The notes beneath the pieces were generated by a model. It was not told where the DNA came from. It did no database searches and saw only the letters and a program-made list of their open reading frames with translations. This document shows, one piece after another, positions 47,640-60,289 of a DNA stretch of 64,000 nucleotides; within the stretch, counting starts at the first letter, position 1, and each line of letters starts with the position of its first letter. The stretch comes from Malachius bipustulatus (lineage: Eukaryota > Arthropoda > Insecta > Coleoptera > Melyridae): positions 15,872,001-15,936,000 of the forward strand of contig OU342635.1 of NCBI GenBank assembly GCA_910589415.1, read 5' to 3'. The position numbers and the translations under genes are program-made.

Positions 47640-48587
47640 ATTTGGATATTAAAAATTAACAACATAGCAGGCTTTGACATCTGATCTGTAATACATTTTT
47701 GAAAAAAAAAATATGAATCAATTATTATTCATTAATAGGAAGTGGTAAAGTTTTCTGAAAAAATGATTAGTTTAGGTGAACATTTTCAAATTTTCCCAAA
47801 TTACCTCTGATCAGCAGTTGAATGGACATTACTTGTGAAGTTGGTGACTTACTGCTACATAAGTCCGGTATTAGTTATTTATTACTTCATCATGGACATG
47901 AATAATTATTATCAAACATATTTTCTGAATAGTTCAATGACTTCTTGCACCGGAGGTGAAGTGAAACACAACTTTACTTCTGAAATCTGAGTTGTATTAG
48001 AACTCTAACCTGTCTGTAGTGGTAGTCTGGCAAGGATTCTGTATATAACTAAGAATCCTTGGTAGTCTGGTAGTGTAACCTGTTGCGTTACCTTTTTCGA
48101 CACATATCTTACATTACATTACATTACACTACAATCACTACATTTACATTACACTTACACATTCATTACATTTACATTACAATATTCGCCTTCTCCCCCC
48201 TCCACAATTAAGAGATAAATGAGATAATAATATTTTACTGTTTCGTGTCGTGTCTGTCTAGTGTCTAGTGTCTAAGTGTCTATAGTAGTTCAGGTACAGT
48301 CACACTCACACTACGCCACGATATAGGGAACCTGTATTACCGACACTGACGCTTACTAGGGTAGCGCATTCTCATTCTCACAAAAAGTTGGGAATGTCAA
48401 ATTTAACTTCAAAAACGTCAGATTTTCCATGAATGCTACGGTCCTGAACTACCGCCAAGCTCTAGCGCCGTTAGTATTTCTTTTTGAGTGCAGTGTTGCC
48501 ATGTCGACGCGAATTTCTACAATCACTTCAGTGGGATTTTAAGCGACTTTTGTGAATTTAACTGGCAATGAACCTCGAATTATTACA
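47640..48587. other. Melted upstream region
   Basis: Should contain the melted 5' UTR and perhaps a promoter or an upstream non-coding exon; none was fixed. A degenerate ACATT-rich run occupies about 48107-48186. No other gene. Confidence 0.5.
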
Positions 48588-50402
48588 AATTAGTCTTTGC
48601 TTTAGATGTACCTCTAACAAACAGTGGCAAAAGTTCAGGGGCGGAGATATGATTTTTTTAATTGTTAGGCGCCAGCTTTGAATGCGGAATTTGACTGTCT
48701 TCCGAGCAATTATTTTGGATGAAACTTCGCACGCGAACTTGTCTTTAGATGTGCTTTCGACTAATAATAGTGCTAAAGTTGCACAAAGTTCAGGGGCGGA
48801 GATTTGATTTTTTTTTATTTTTAGGCGCCAGCTTTGAATGCGAAATTCCAAAATATGACCGCCTTCCGAGCAATCAATTTGGATGAAACTCCGCACGCTA
48901 ACTTTTCTTTAGATGTGCTTTCGACTAATAATAGTGTCAAAGTGGCACAAAGTTCAGGGGCGGAGATATGATTTTTTAATTGTTAGGCGCCAGCTTTGAA
49001 TGAGGAATTTGACTGTCTTCCGAGCAAATATTTTGGATGAAACTCCGCACGCGAACTTGTCTTTAGATGTGCTTTCGATTAATAATAGTTCCAAAGTGTC
49101 ACAAAGTTCAGGGGCGGAGATATGATTTTTTATTTGTTAGGCGCCACCTTGGAATGCGAAATTTGACTGTCTTCCGAGCAATCAATTTGAATGAAACTTC
49201 GCACGCGAACTTGTCTTTAGATGTGCTTTCGACTAGAAAAAGTTCCAAAGTGTCAAAAAGTTCAGGGGCGGAGATATGATTTTTTTATTTTTAGGCGCCA
49301 GCTTTGAATTCGGAATTTGACTGTCTTCCGGGCAATTATTTTGAATGAAACTTCGCACACCAACTTGTCTTTAGATGTGATTTCGACTAATAATAGTTCC
49401 AAAGTGGCACAAAGCTCAGGGGCGGAGATATGATTTTTTTAATTGTTAGGCGCCAGCTTTGAATGCGAATTTTGACTGTCTTCCGAGCAATTAATTTGGA
49501 TGAAACTTCGCACGCGAACTTGTCTTTAAATACGCTTTCGACTAATAATAGTGCCAAAGTGGCACAAAGTTCAGGGGCGTAGATATGATTTTTTTAATTA
49601 TTAGGCGCCAGCTTTGAATGCGGAATTTGACTGTCTTCCGCGCAATTAATTTGGATGAAACTTCACAGGCGAACTTGTCTTTAGATGTGCTTTCGACTAG
49701 AAAAAGTTCTAAAGTGTCACAAAGTTCAGGGGCGGAGATATGATTTTTTTAATTTTTAGGCGCCAGCTTTGAATGCGGAATTTGACTGTCTTCCGAGCAG
49801 TTATTTTGGATGAAACTTCGCACGTGAATTTGTCTTTAGATGTGCTTTCGACTAATAATAGTGTCAAAGTGGCACAAAGTTCAGGGGCGTAGATATGATT
49901 TTTTTAATTATTAGGCGCCAGCTTTGAATGCGGAATTTGACTGTCTTCCGAGCAGTTATTTTGGATGAAACTTCGCACGTGAATTTGTCTTTAGATGTGC
50001 TTTCGACTAATAATAGTGTCAAAGTGGCACAAAGTTCAGGGGCGTAGATATGATTTTTTTAATTATTAGGCGCCAGCTTTGAATGCGGAATTTGACTGTC
50101 TTCCGCGCAATTAATTTGGATGAAACTTCACAGGCGAACTTGTCTTTTAGATGTGCTTTCGACTAGAAAAAGTTCCAAAGTGTCACAAAGTTCAGGGGCG
50201 GAGATTTGATTTTTTTAATTGTTAGGCGCCAGCTTTTGAATGCGGAATTTGACTGTCTTAATTAATTTGGATGATATTTCGCACGAGAACTGATGACTGG
50301 TCTTTAGATGTGATTTCGACTAAAAATAGTGTCAAAGTGGCACAAAGTTCAGGGGCGGAGCTATGATTTTTTTTTTAATTTTTAGGCGCCAGTTTTAAAT
50401 TT
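48588..50402. repeat. Twelve-copy 155-bp satellite array
   Basis: TTAGGCGCCAGCTTTGAATG (with variants) starts at about 48665, 48822, 48982, 49137, 49291, 49446, 49601, 49756, 49911, 50066, 50222 and 50382. Inner spacing is 155 bp. Each unit also has AAAGTTCAGGGGCGGAGATA, TTTGACTGTCTTCCGAGCAA, GATGAAACTTCGCACGCGAA and TTTAGATGTGCTTTCGACTA. Outer units are more diverged and differ in length (157-160 bp). The units at 49756 and 49911 are nearly identical, a sign of recent local amplification. No coding function. Confidence 0.95.
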
Positions 50403-50797
50403 GTTATTAAGTCCTCGTATTTCTTAAAAATGGTATAAACTTTTGCTGCGTTAGAGGATGTTTCAACAATATATCTACTTGTTCGCGTTGCCTAAAGGTA
50501 ACTTTCTTAATATTTTAAAGGTATATTGACTCGGACTACCTCTCGGGATAAATTATCGCATCCGGCAATCAGCATCGAAAACCGGACCGTGTGAAAACGC
50601 TCTAACCCTGTCCTGTAACTATTTGAAATTCTTACATTCAAATAATACTTCAATAAAGTTTAGAATAAAAAATAAATATAGGCGTCTAAAAATTTAAAAA
50701 TAGCTTTATTGCAGATTTAATGTATGGACAATAAATAATACTGTATTTACAAACTTTGCATATAAAATTATATAAATAAAATGTTTGATAATTTCAA
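50403..50797. other. Between the satellite and the carrier gene; carrier 3' UTR
   Basis: No gene. A minus-strand AATAAA at about 50706-50711 is a likely polyadenylation signal for the carrier gene, about 90 nt after its stop. Confidence 0.55.
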
Positions 50798-52111
50798 CTA
50801 AAGATTTAAATATTTATGTTGAAGATCTTTTAGTATATCCCAAAAAACTAAACATAGTGCCCCGTGAGGAGCTAATCTCATGTAATTAGCTCCCATTCCT
50901 TTATAAAGCCCCACTAAACCTTCAGCTTTACTTACTTTAATAAAACAGTCTATCACACCGTCATATAATAAACCTTTACCATTTATATCGACACCTGCAA
51001 AAATACATTCAATAAAACATAAATTTAAAATAATATTTTATAAGAAAGTAATTATACTTTGGTTGTAAAGTCTGGTGGACACTAAATCGAACGGTTGGAT
51101 TGCGACTGTTTGAAATAATCCACTGATTATGCTGGCAATCAGAGAAATCACTACTGGATATTCTTTCAGGACTTCTATAGTTCTAAGGGCATCTTTCGAT
51201 AAAGCGAAACTGGTTAATTGCGCAGATGAACCGGCGACGGCCCTCACCAATGTACCATTCACTCCTCTCCACAATCCTATCACCTAAAATCAAGGAAGGA
51301 AAGTTAAAAAAAGGTTACCTATATAGAAAAATTATACAAAGTGATACATCGAAAACGAAACAGAGTAAATAGCTTGGAAAGTGGACATACCTGACCTGAC
51401 TTGTTAAAAAAAATTCATACCATAAAATAATAACCGAGCAAGTCAGGTATGAATTTTTTACCTTACAGTTAGTTAGGTCAGGTTATGAAGTATTTTTTTT
51501 ATCAAGGTTATAATAGTTGGGTATAAAAATTTTTTTTTTCAAGATTCGATCAGTATCAGTCGTCCAAATTTAGACAAATTGGTCTGCGTAGTAGCTAACA
51601 CATAAGTAGGTAGCAGGTAATAACTTACCCCGTGTTTGCCGTATATCTTCCTAAAAGCACCAATAACCCCCGAATGTCCATGCTGAGTTCCCACGGCGAT
51701 TTGCTTAGCTGCTTGACTTTGTAATTGTGTCTTTATCAGGAACAAAGGACTTCCAAAGAAAGCTCCAGCGGCTCCACAAACAGCACCCGCTGTAAAACTG
51801 TTTAAAAATATAGTTCTCCCTTCAGAATCACTCAGTAATCCTCTGGACGCTAACCACTGGTAACTGCCAAGTCTCACACTATTTCTAACACTGTGCATCA
51901 TAACAGCCGCCGAAAGTCCTTTCTGCAGACCTTTGATACCTTCATTTTTGGCCACCACGTACCCGGCGTGCAGGACATTTCTATAATGGACGGAATGTTG
52001 ACCTCTTGCTCGTAGCTCGCCTTGAAGTTGCATGCGGGTTTTGAGCACGTCGAAAGGGTTGCTTATCAAGCAGGCCCCGCAAGCTGCTAAGCCGCCTGTG
52101 ATGAAGTCCAT
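50798..52111 (-). CDS. SLC25A35: Mitochondrial carrier, SLC25A34/35 type (copy A), three exons
   Basis: Exons are 52111-51629, 51283-51058 and 50994-50798 (minus strand, GT-AG), giving 301 aa, the normal length. The three tandem carrier repeats are visible. Repeat 1 has NPFDVLKTRMQLQGEL. Repeat 2 has GSPLFLIKTQLQSQ. Repeat 3 has QPFDLVSTRLYNQ followed by GLLYDGVIDCFIK and GLVGLYKGMGANYMRL. Degenerate Px[DE]xx[KR] motifs in repeats 2 and 3 are usual in this subfamily. It should be an inner mitochondrial membrane protein with six transmembrane helices. The substrate of SLC25A34/35 is not firmly known (oxaloacetate-like by yeast homology). Introns follow codon 161 (phase 0) and codon 236 (phase 1). 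Intron 1 holds a small AAAATTCATACC hairpin. Confidence 0.94.
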
Positions 52112-53109
52112 GATTTAGGGTTATTGTCTGGGCTACCTGTCGGCAACTGCTGCTGCGCCCGGATAGTCGTGGCTTCGGAGATTTGTAAACACAAATAATG
52201 TTGATCGGGTTGTTGTCGTCGATTTTGGCTCCTGTCCAGGTTGGAAAACATCACGGATTAACTATTTTTATTGTGGAAATGACTGCAGAGAAGCGGCGGA
52301 ACATTCAATAAGTGAGAGCTACGGATTTATTAAATAATGTTATTATTATTAATATAATGTTTTATTAATTTATTTGTGTTGCAAGCGTGAGTAGGTGAAC
52401 CTTTCGACTGAGCAGGGAGATCTGGAAAATACCACCGCGAAATCTAGAAAGAATACATTGACGCTGACAACTTTTCTTCTATATTATACACAAGAAAAAG
52501 AGAGGAGGACTGCAATAATTGTGATCTCGCAAAAGTACATATTCCTAACCTTCCGGGTCGAAAAATTGCGGCGCGGTTCCTCTTCATGATGTGACAGAAA
52601 AATTGAGGTTGTTCTCCTCATAGTTCGCTGAACCGCTGAGGCTGTAAACCTGTCCTTGTCGACTTCCATTTTATATCCCTCAATAATTGAAAAAGGCAAC
52701 AAGACAGAAATGAAGCAGTTTTTAATTAGCCTGTCCAATATTTTGGGGGGCTAGGTAAGGGGAACTAGGGACGACGGTGGCGGGGGCCAGGTTGAAAAAA
52801 TGTTGGATCAAAATTATTTATCCTTAAACTTACTAACTTCTTCTCTTATCCCAGTAGGTATTTTCTCTTAAACAATAGTGACAATAAATTATGTGTTACG
52901 TTGTTGTGGAAGAGATTGGAACTTTAAATTAAATTTTTTACGGAAGTAGGTGATGAAAAATGACGTTTTCGAGGAGTCGCACGGGTTTTTTGAGATTAGA
53001 GACAAGACGGTGGAACAAGAAACCATGAAAAAGTTTGTCGTGGAGTGTTTGTATGGGAATGGAGTTTGGGAAAATGAAGGGCACCGGGAAGCGCGGAAGT
53101 AACTGTGTG
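52112..53109. other. Upstream of carrier A, no gene seen
   Basis: Presumed promoter and 5' leader of carrier A near 52112-52300. Minus-strand frames at 52484-52738 and 52889-53131 have no recognised motif. Confidence 0.5.
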
Positions 53110-53580
53110 AGCTGAAAAAAATACTCCTCAATTGTTTTAAGACAAAAAGTCTTAACGAACCAACCCTCTAAATTGAGTAGTGTAACGAAGTAACAGGGTG
53201 TTCAATGTTAGAAAAAATATATGGGCATATTTTTTATTTTTTGTATAACTCCGAAACGGCTGAATATTTTTTTTATGATTTTTTATGTTGTTTTTCTATT
53301 AATTGGTCTAATATACCAGAAATAATTAAACCAGGGACGTATGGTGATAGGGCTCCAACTATTTGACCCCCCAATTTTCACGCCATTATTGGATAAATTT
53401 TAGTTTTGACATGTTTTTCCAAAAGATGAACATTTCGGGTACAAAAAAGGCAAGGTTTAGTAGGTAAATTCTCAACAGTTTTTGAGTTATGCAGAATTGA
53501 ATAGGTGAAAGTACAATAATATTTACGTATAAAAAAAAGCTGAGCTCATAACGCTAGAAAACGTGGTTGGTCTAATAAAC
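53110..53580. repeat. Single-arm copy of the 61-62 kb hairpin family
   Basis: GACAAAAAGTCTTAACGAAC, CCTCTAAATTGAGTA, GGGTGTTCAATGTT, AACTCCGAAACGGCTGAATA and AACCAGGGACGTA align with both arms of the hairpin at about 61095-62130. Only one arm is present here. Confidence 0.8.
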
Positions 53581-55329
53581 CAAAAATAGCGAAAATGGAC
53601 TTGGTCGTAAGTATATCATGAAACATGCGATTGAATTATTTGATTAAATTTACCATCACGTTTTTTTTAACTCGCTTTCTTGTATGTCTGTCTATCTGCG
53701 GTCCAAATCTTGCAATCGATTTTAAACTATTTTAGACTCCCGAAGAGCTTAGAGACTTGAAACTTTAAACATAGCTCAGAACTAGAAGACAATGCAATAT
53801 TAACTAATTTCCTTGGCCGTCTGTGTGGCAAAAATTATGGAAAATTGCAAGCGCAAATGAGAGGGAGCTTGGGCGAGCCACAGAAGTGGTAAGAAAGAAA
53901 ATTAAAAAGCAGAAAATAATTTTATAGAATTTTTTTTATATGTATATCTAGATAGGTACACGCCTATAAACTAAAAAGTATGAAATACTTTTTAATAGCT
54001 CCATGGAAATACTTAAAATTGTAAGATTTAAAACGATAAACGACGTGGGGTGCATCTAGCTACTTTTTAGCTGAAATAAATTTACTCTCTACACACCTTA
54101 CCATTATTGATTACAAGCACCCCGCGCAAGCTACTCAAAAATATATATCTCTCTTATTTTTATTTAAATAATTATTCGATTGCTACGAGATTACAAATAA
54201 ATTCAATTCTGTCATAGTTCAGGGAACGATAATATGAAATATAAAAAAATATTAACCGATAGTTTAATTAATTACAAAACAATTTAATTTTTTATAAATG
54301 TAACAATTAACGTGATGTCAATATTGATTTTATTTACGATAAAGGTAAATTTCCAATGAAGCATCTACGCCGCTGTTTTCTTTTCATGGCTAAAATTAGC
54401 AAAGGAAAAGCAGCCCGATCAAAGGTTATTCTTTCTAAAAATAATTTCTGAGTGCATTGTAAGGAAACTCCTCTATTCTCGTTTTAGCCGAATTGATTCA
54501 AGACAATGGGTTTTTTATTGTATCAAGGTACTTATTTCAGGTCAGATAATTCATTTTTGTAAATAAATGGGCTAATGGGCATATTATTTTGCATTAAAAT
54601 AAGTGAGATGAGAAAGTAAAAAAAGAAAAATATCTATTTCTATTTATTCCGCAGGAATAAGAGTCTCCTCTCATTTTATTATTGATCCATATCAGTTTAT
54701 AGGTCGCTATGTTTACACTCGTACACCTATGTCCGCAATAATAATGATAATAATAACTATTTTCTGTTATTACTTATTATTATTATTATTTATACCTACT
54801 GTAAATAAGATAGGTAACGCTAATAAAAATTACTTCCTGTCGGTTTTTATAAATAATAGTGTTTACTAGTTTGCTGACGTATAGAAAAAATTCTTACCAA
54901 AATTTCTTTCACACTCGCACATATGAGGTATTTCCCAAGACCGCGGAAAAACGTAAAACATGTAGGTTAGTTAGATTTTGTGACGTGATTATCACTTGCG
55001 AGCGATCTAAATGAGAATGATACCGGAGGTTCTAGTTTAGTCTAATTTGTGGGTTAAACTTGTGACATTTTTTCTAAAACTTGATACTATTTTTAAACTT
55101 ATTCGTTGATGTTGATATACCTATACCGTGGGGTATTAAACTGAGTACACAATCATGACATGACACTAATTGAATATAATTGAATTTCGAAGATATGAAT
55201 ACTCTACTTACCTATTTATTTCCTAGAAAACTAAAACCTTAGGTACACGTCATAATAAAATTAATTATGTATATTTCCCGACAATCCGACAATCGAAATC
55301 CAATATTATGATACCTGAAGATTTTGGTT
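53581..55329. other. Intergenic, nothing recognised
   Basis: AT-rich. A short ATT-type run lies at about 54775-54792. No supported coding frame or repeat pair. Confidence 0.55.
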
Positions 55330-55810
55330 CTTGCGTAGGTACAGGGTGCCGTAAAATATTTATATCCCTTACCAGTTCCGGTTATACAGGAAGTTAGCCC
55401 CCTCAACTTTTTTTTAATTTTAAACATGACAGCCTGTATATTATCACATTTTCAGATTTCCTGAGAAAATTGATTAAGAATGGTGTTTTATAGTTCAAGG
55501 TTGTAACGAGTGATTTATATGAGTTATAAACAAATGAAAATGGTAATTTTTTTAAAACAAATATGCGATAAATCTTTAAATTTTGAGTTTTAATAAATTT
55601 CGAAAAACTGTCAATTTTTAAATTTAATTTACAGTGACGAACATTTTTGCATACAGGTATTCCTTGGCTCAGTGATGAAAACATCGCGTATTTTTTTAAA
55701 TGAAACACCCTGTAGTATATTATTGCATTTTGATATTGTCTGAGAAAATTCAATGAGAATGGCTTTTACAGTATTGGAGCAGGTGAAAATTTTCCATTTT
55801 CTAAGAAACT
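55330..55810. repeat. Decayed relatives of the 17.6-kb palindrome
   Basis: From about 55338 (ACAGGGTGCCG) onward the text ACCAGTTCCGGTTATAC, CTGTATATTATCACATTTTC, TTTATAGTTCAAGG and GAGTTATAAACAAATGAAAA follows the left arm of 17583-18431. A second, partial start (CACCCTGTAGTATATTATTG) occurs near 55708. Confidence 0.7.
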
Positions 55811-55849
55811 CACCTTGAAAAAAGCGAGTAAAAAAACTAAAGACGCAGG

Positions 55850-55990
55850 AACAGTATATTACATTACTAGTGTGGAAAGTGACCGATTTCACACGAGTGG
55901 GAGATTGTTGTCGACGAGGCGCTAGCCGAGTGCGGCAATCCCATGAGTCTGAAATGACACTTTCCTCACAAGTAATATACGCTATTTTTC
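55850..55990. mobile_element. Hairpin MITE-like element, second member of the 15.7-kb family
   Basis: GTATATTACATTACTAGTGT with GGAAAGTGACC on the left mirrors GACACTTTCCTCACAAGTAA and TATACG on the right. The centre contains CGAGGCGCTAGCCGAGTG. The architecture is the same as at 15693-15836. Confidence 0.7.
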
Positions 55991-56869
55991 CTACGACTAC
56001 AGATTAATGAAGAATCTCAAAAAAATATAAATACTGTTATTTGACAACTTTACAAAGAAAAGTAATGATTGAATTAGAAAAACTTAAAAAACCATCTACA
56101 CTACAAGGTGAGCTGCTTTTAAAATTGAAAATTGCGATTTTGACTTGTTTATAAATCGAGAAAAAATGGGGGTAGACACCTGTAGAATACCTACACAGTG
56201 GTGTCATCTAGAAACGACCCAGAGAAATACGAAGAGTTCGGCAGCGACCGCGTAGATTTCTATTCGCTGCTCGAAATTGTGCGTCTCTGTCTGAGAGAGA
56301 AAATCAATCACTGGAAACTGGCAGGCCCATGATTCCTAGTAACACTAACACTATTATAGTATAAATACTTTAAAAAGTGTCAGCATGAAGGAAGCTAAAG
56401 GGGTTTGAAAAGGTAGATCTAAAACAACCATTAAGTACTATAGAAAGATTGACAAATTTAAGAAAATTTGTAGATTTCATGAATTTCATTCATTATGTAT
56501 CTGGTGAAATCATGGGCGTATCAATGGAGGGGGGCAGGTTTGCCTAACTCACATCAGAATCCTTCTGGCCCACCTTAGATAAAATTTGAATTTCAAGAGG
56601 AGACCCGACTTTCCGAGTTCACGGAATTTCGAAGTAACCGGCGAACTCCTATTCTGGGATTATGATTGTTTAAATACCTTGATATGGCCTACTTGTACAG
56701 AATTACAAATTATTTTTATTGTCTTTATTGTCTATTGTCTAGGCATAGATTGGCAGCGAAGGATCCAAATCTGGCTCACTGTTTATTAGTGCGTTCGCAG
56801 CCATTATTTTTTTTTATGATACTTAAAAGGAAGTTGAATATGGCATCTATCAGTCTAGGAAGGCCGCCA
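55991..56869. other. Intergenic, minor repeat scrap only
   Basis: About 56104-56160 (GGTGAGCTGCTTTTAAAATT, TTGAAAATTGCGATTTT) is a short piece of the 17.6-kb palindrome family. No gene. Confidence 0.5.
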
Positions 56870-57395
56870 GGGGTTTATTGGTTTTATCCTAATCAGAATT
56901 GTTGTATCATCAGCATAGTGGTGTAGTGAATTAGGGGAGGTAATTTTGGAGCCCAGGTCATTAATGAAGATAAGGAAAAGATGTGGAGCGAGAACACTAC
57001 CCTGTGGCACGACCCCAGAGAAGATCGGAGCAAAAGGTGATCGCACAGTTCGAACATCAGACCTACTAATCTGAACCGCTTGTGTTCTTCCCTATAGGTA
57101 GCTGGTAAACCAAGAAAGGGAAAATCCACGAACTTCGACATTCTCCAATCTCTGAAGGAGGCACTCGTGGCACACACTGTTGAAGGCCTTGGAGAGATCT
57201 AAAAGCCAGCCCATTAGTGCGCATCCCCTCCTCCAAACCCTCAGATATGAAATCTCAAGAAGATGAGATGATGAGACAAGGGATTCAAGAATTTTCTGAA
57301 ATACCGATTTTCAGGGTTTTTGACGTCACCCTTTTTGAAAATGGGCTTAACTAATGCTGCCTTTAGATCTTCGGGGAACACATGCACCAGTCTGA
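56870..57395 (-). pseudogene. Jockey/CR1-like LINE reverse-transcriptase fragment
   Basis: Minus-strand frames give FPEDLKAALVKPIFKKGD, then LLDLSKAFNSVCHECLLQRL (catalytic Asp). After a frameshift come FSGVVPQGSVLAPHLFLIFI and YADDTTIL (RT catalytic motif). The block order is that of a non-LTR RT. Deletions and at least two frameshifts make it non-functional. It lies downstream of carrier B on the same strand. Confidence 0.88.
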
Positions 57396-57579
57396 AAGGA
57401 GTTGTTGTATATTTCAGGCATATAAAATTAATACAATAATTATAAAAAAATTGTCAAAGACTAATAGAAATACCCCTCTTTATTAAAAAACATAGGAAGC
57501 TAATAAAAATGATAACAAATAAACGAATAATAATAATAATAATAATAAATAATATGCTAAGAAATAAATTAAATTATTT

Positions 57580-59709
57580 TCAATAAAAATCACACAAAGT
57601 ATCAGGATTGTATCTTTCCAGTGCATACTCTCGATTATTTCGGTAGCAAATGTTTTCCAATTCACGCTCTTGACGCTCGTCATATAAATCCTTTAGACCT
57701 TCCCAAAAGAGCAAGCAAAGCACTGTGTGTGGACCCAGTTTCAATCCAATGGGAGCAAATCCTGAATAAAAGGGCTTAAATCCGTTGCTCGTGTAGGTCT
57801 TTTTGATACAGTCGAAGAAACCTTCATACATAAATTCTTTCGAAATTGGATCAATAGCTGAAAACACATTTAAAGTTTTTAAGGAGAAAATTTAATTTAA
57901 ATATTTAATATGAAAATTTAAATAATGGAAAAAATCAATGAATTTTCTAAGCTTACCTTGCTGGTACAATTTCGTCAAAATCATGTCGAAAGGAGTCATC
58001 GCTATGCTGAGAACAACTGCAGCAAAACAGCTAGCAAGAATGGTAGCGAAAAGTTGGTGATCTTTCAAGGATTCAAGATAAGTAAGTTGCTCTTTCGCAA
58101 TGGCGAAAGACGTCAATTGTGAAGTACCAATAAAAGCTCTGGGCAAGGATGCCGTTGCTCCTCTAAAAAATCCACGAATCTGAAAGTGGTAAGTAAAATT
58201 TTATTGGTACTTTCTTGACTCCCCTGTATTATTTTCTCACCCCATTTTCCTTATAAATATTCTTGATTGTGTTATAGTAACCGGCTATGTCTGAGTTTTT
58301 TGAAAGCATTTGAGCATCGATCTCGTTCTGAGCTTTAACAAAATAAAACGGACTCGACAAATATTGCCCCAGTATTCCACCTATTCCGCTTAGAGCTACG
58401 CTTTTGAAGGCAATGATTTCACCGTTTGAATTCTTCGTATAGCCACGGTTCGAAGCAAATTGATAAGTACCTGAAAAAAAAATTCGTTCACCATTGTCAC
58501 TATGAATAAAGTTGCAAAAATGTTTTTTATTAATTCTTAAGTTATAGTTTGTTTTTCTTGCTATTGGTTATATCATATCGATACAAGAAGATTTTTTACA
58601 ATAAATTCTTGTCATCTGTTGGGTTTGTGATTGTGAATCGTGAATAATGACGCAATAAAACGCAATAAAACAATAAATCAGGCCGCGCCGGAACTGTGCT
58701 ATTTTTTACCGCGGGGATCGTTTGTCCGATAATGTACCTTCGATTGCGATTTATTCGAAACTTTCTTTCAGAAATTTTTTTCGTATCAAAGAATTATTCA
58801 AACTCAGCTTCTCACTTTGCTAAATAAGAATTTGTAAAATAATGTTTACTGGGTAATGCCCGTCCCCGCGCCCCTCAAGTCGTCGGCGCCCCTCCCTAGG
58901 CAACTGCCTATATTGCCTTATGGATAATCCGGTCCTGTCCTTACTCCTTTTTTTTCCAATTTTTCGGATAGGATGTTCGATGATAAGACAAATGTCGAAA
59001 AACCACTATTACGTCTTATCTACACTATTTCTCTTAAAGAAATATTTTTCCTTAGAAAACTATTCCCCCCCCCCTTTTCCCTACTTGTAAAAAGCCCGTT
59101 AAATTTTACATTATTTTAGATTTTACATTTTAAGGACGAGCAAAAAAATGAGGGGATAATAATTCTTCATTAACGCCACAAACTTACATCAACGACTGTA
59201 AAATTTCTGCAAAAACTCACTAAATGACTGTAAGATTTTTTATTCCAATGCAGATAATTTTTTACTTTCTTTTTAATAACAATTCTACCAGGATTCAAGA
59301 AATTGTTATAAAAATATATGTTGTATTATTAAATTTTGAGTTTTGAAAAAAGTTAATGATTTGTGGATGGTGTCAACAATAATTCTTCATAATTTCTGAA
59401 CATGCAGTAGGTATAATCAACACATAATTTCTAAAAAAAAATAAACAGACTTTACGCATGTTAGTTTCTAAACTTACCTAATTTCATGCCATAACTGACC
59501 AAATGTGAGCAAACGGCAGGAGATAATCCCTTTTGTAAAGATTTCACTCCTTTCGTCTTGGCTACATGATACCCTGTCTGAAAAAACGTCTTTAACTCCC
59601 CGGTCGTGTGACTTTTTTTGTTAAGTTCCATGTGATGCTTCAAAACTTCAATTGGATTGGTAAAAACACCTGCGGAAGCCGCTGCTATTCCGCCTATAAC
59701 GAACTCCAT
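57580..59709 (-). CDS. Mitochondrial carrier, SLC25A34/35 type (copy B), four exons
   Basis: Exons are 59709-59478, 58470-58241, 58179-57957 and 57857-57580 (minus strand, GT-AG), giving 320 aa. Carrier repeats: NPIEVLKHHMELNKK in repeat 1; SSPFYFVKAQNEI in repeat 2; TPFDMILTKLYQQ and GPHTVLCLLFWEGLKDLY in repeat 3. It is clearly paralogous to the carrier at 50798-52111 but much more diverged. It has a charged C-terminal extension of about 25 residues (ERQERELENICYRNNREYAL) that copy A lacks. Two introns match copy A in position and phase; the third, after codon 77, is extra. Fast divergence may mean a specialised or tissue-limited role, which is inference. Inner mitochondrial membrane, substrate unknown. 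Confidence 0.92.
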
Positions 59710-60289
59710 TTTTTTTTAAATAAATAATTTATTTTTACTTTGGTTCTTTACCTACGTATTTAATGAAATAAATAAAAATTAATAGCTGTAGGTAGGCAGT
59801 ATTATTAAGACGTTTATGCCATCTATGAACTTAATATTATGTCTTATACAAGCTGCTCTGAAGAGTGGGAGTAGTTCTTATCTCTGCAAAAACCATGACC
59901 GAGAGATATTTTTTTTTAATCACTTTATGGAAAATCCTTATACTAGGTGTAGTTTGCGGTTCACTTGAAATTTGTAGATTATATTGGAAGTCTTATTACT
60001 CATTTATTAATTAATTGCATGTAAGAAGTAATTTTCATTATTCCATTTCATATAATAATGATAATAATGAGGTTTGTTATTTTCCGTTATACCTACCTAC
60101 GAATATAAATAAACTCTTTCAGCGTTACTCCAGTTCTATTATTACCTACTTATTACTCTGCATGCACCCTACTGGAAATATTTGTACTTCCTCTCTATAG
60201 ATATATATATTTTTTATATAGAAATGAAGTTATTTTGAGGTTCATTTTTGATAAAACCACAAAAAGTTTTGAAGTTTCTCAGTCTAAAA
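59710..60289. other. Upstream of carrier B, no gene seen
   Basis: Presumed promoter region of copy B near 59710-59900. A short TATATATATA stretch lies at about 60201. Nothing else was recognised. Confidence 0.5.

Noticed and set aside
52484..53131. Two minus-strand open frames upstream of carrier A
   Set aside because: No motif or splice-consistent continuation; likely chance frames, possibly in the 5' leader region.
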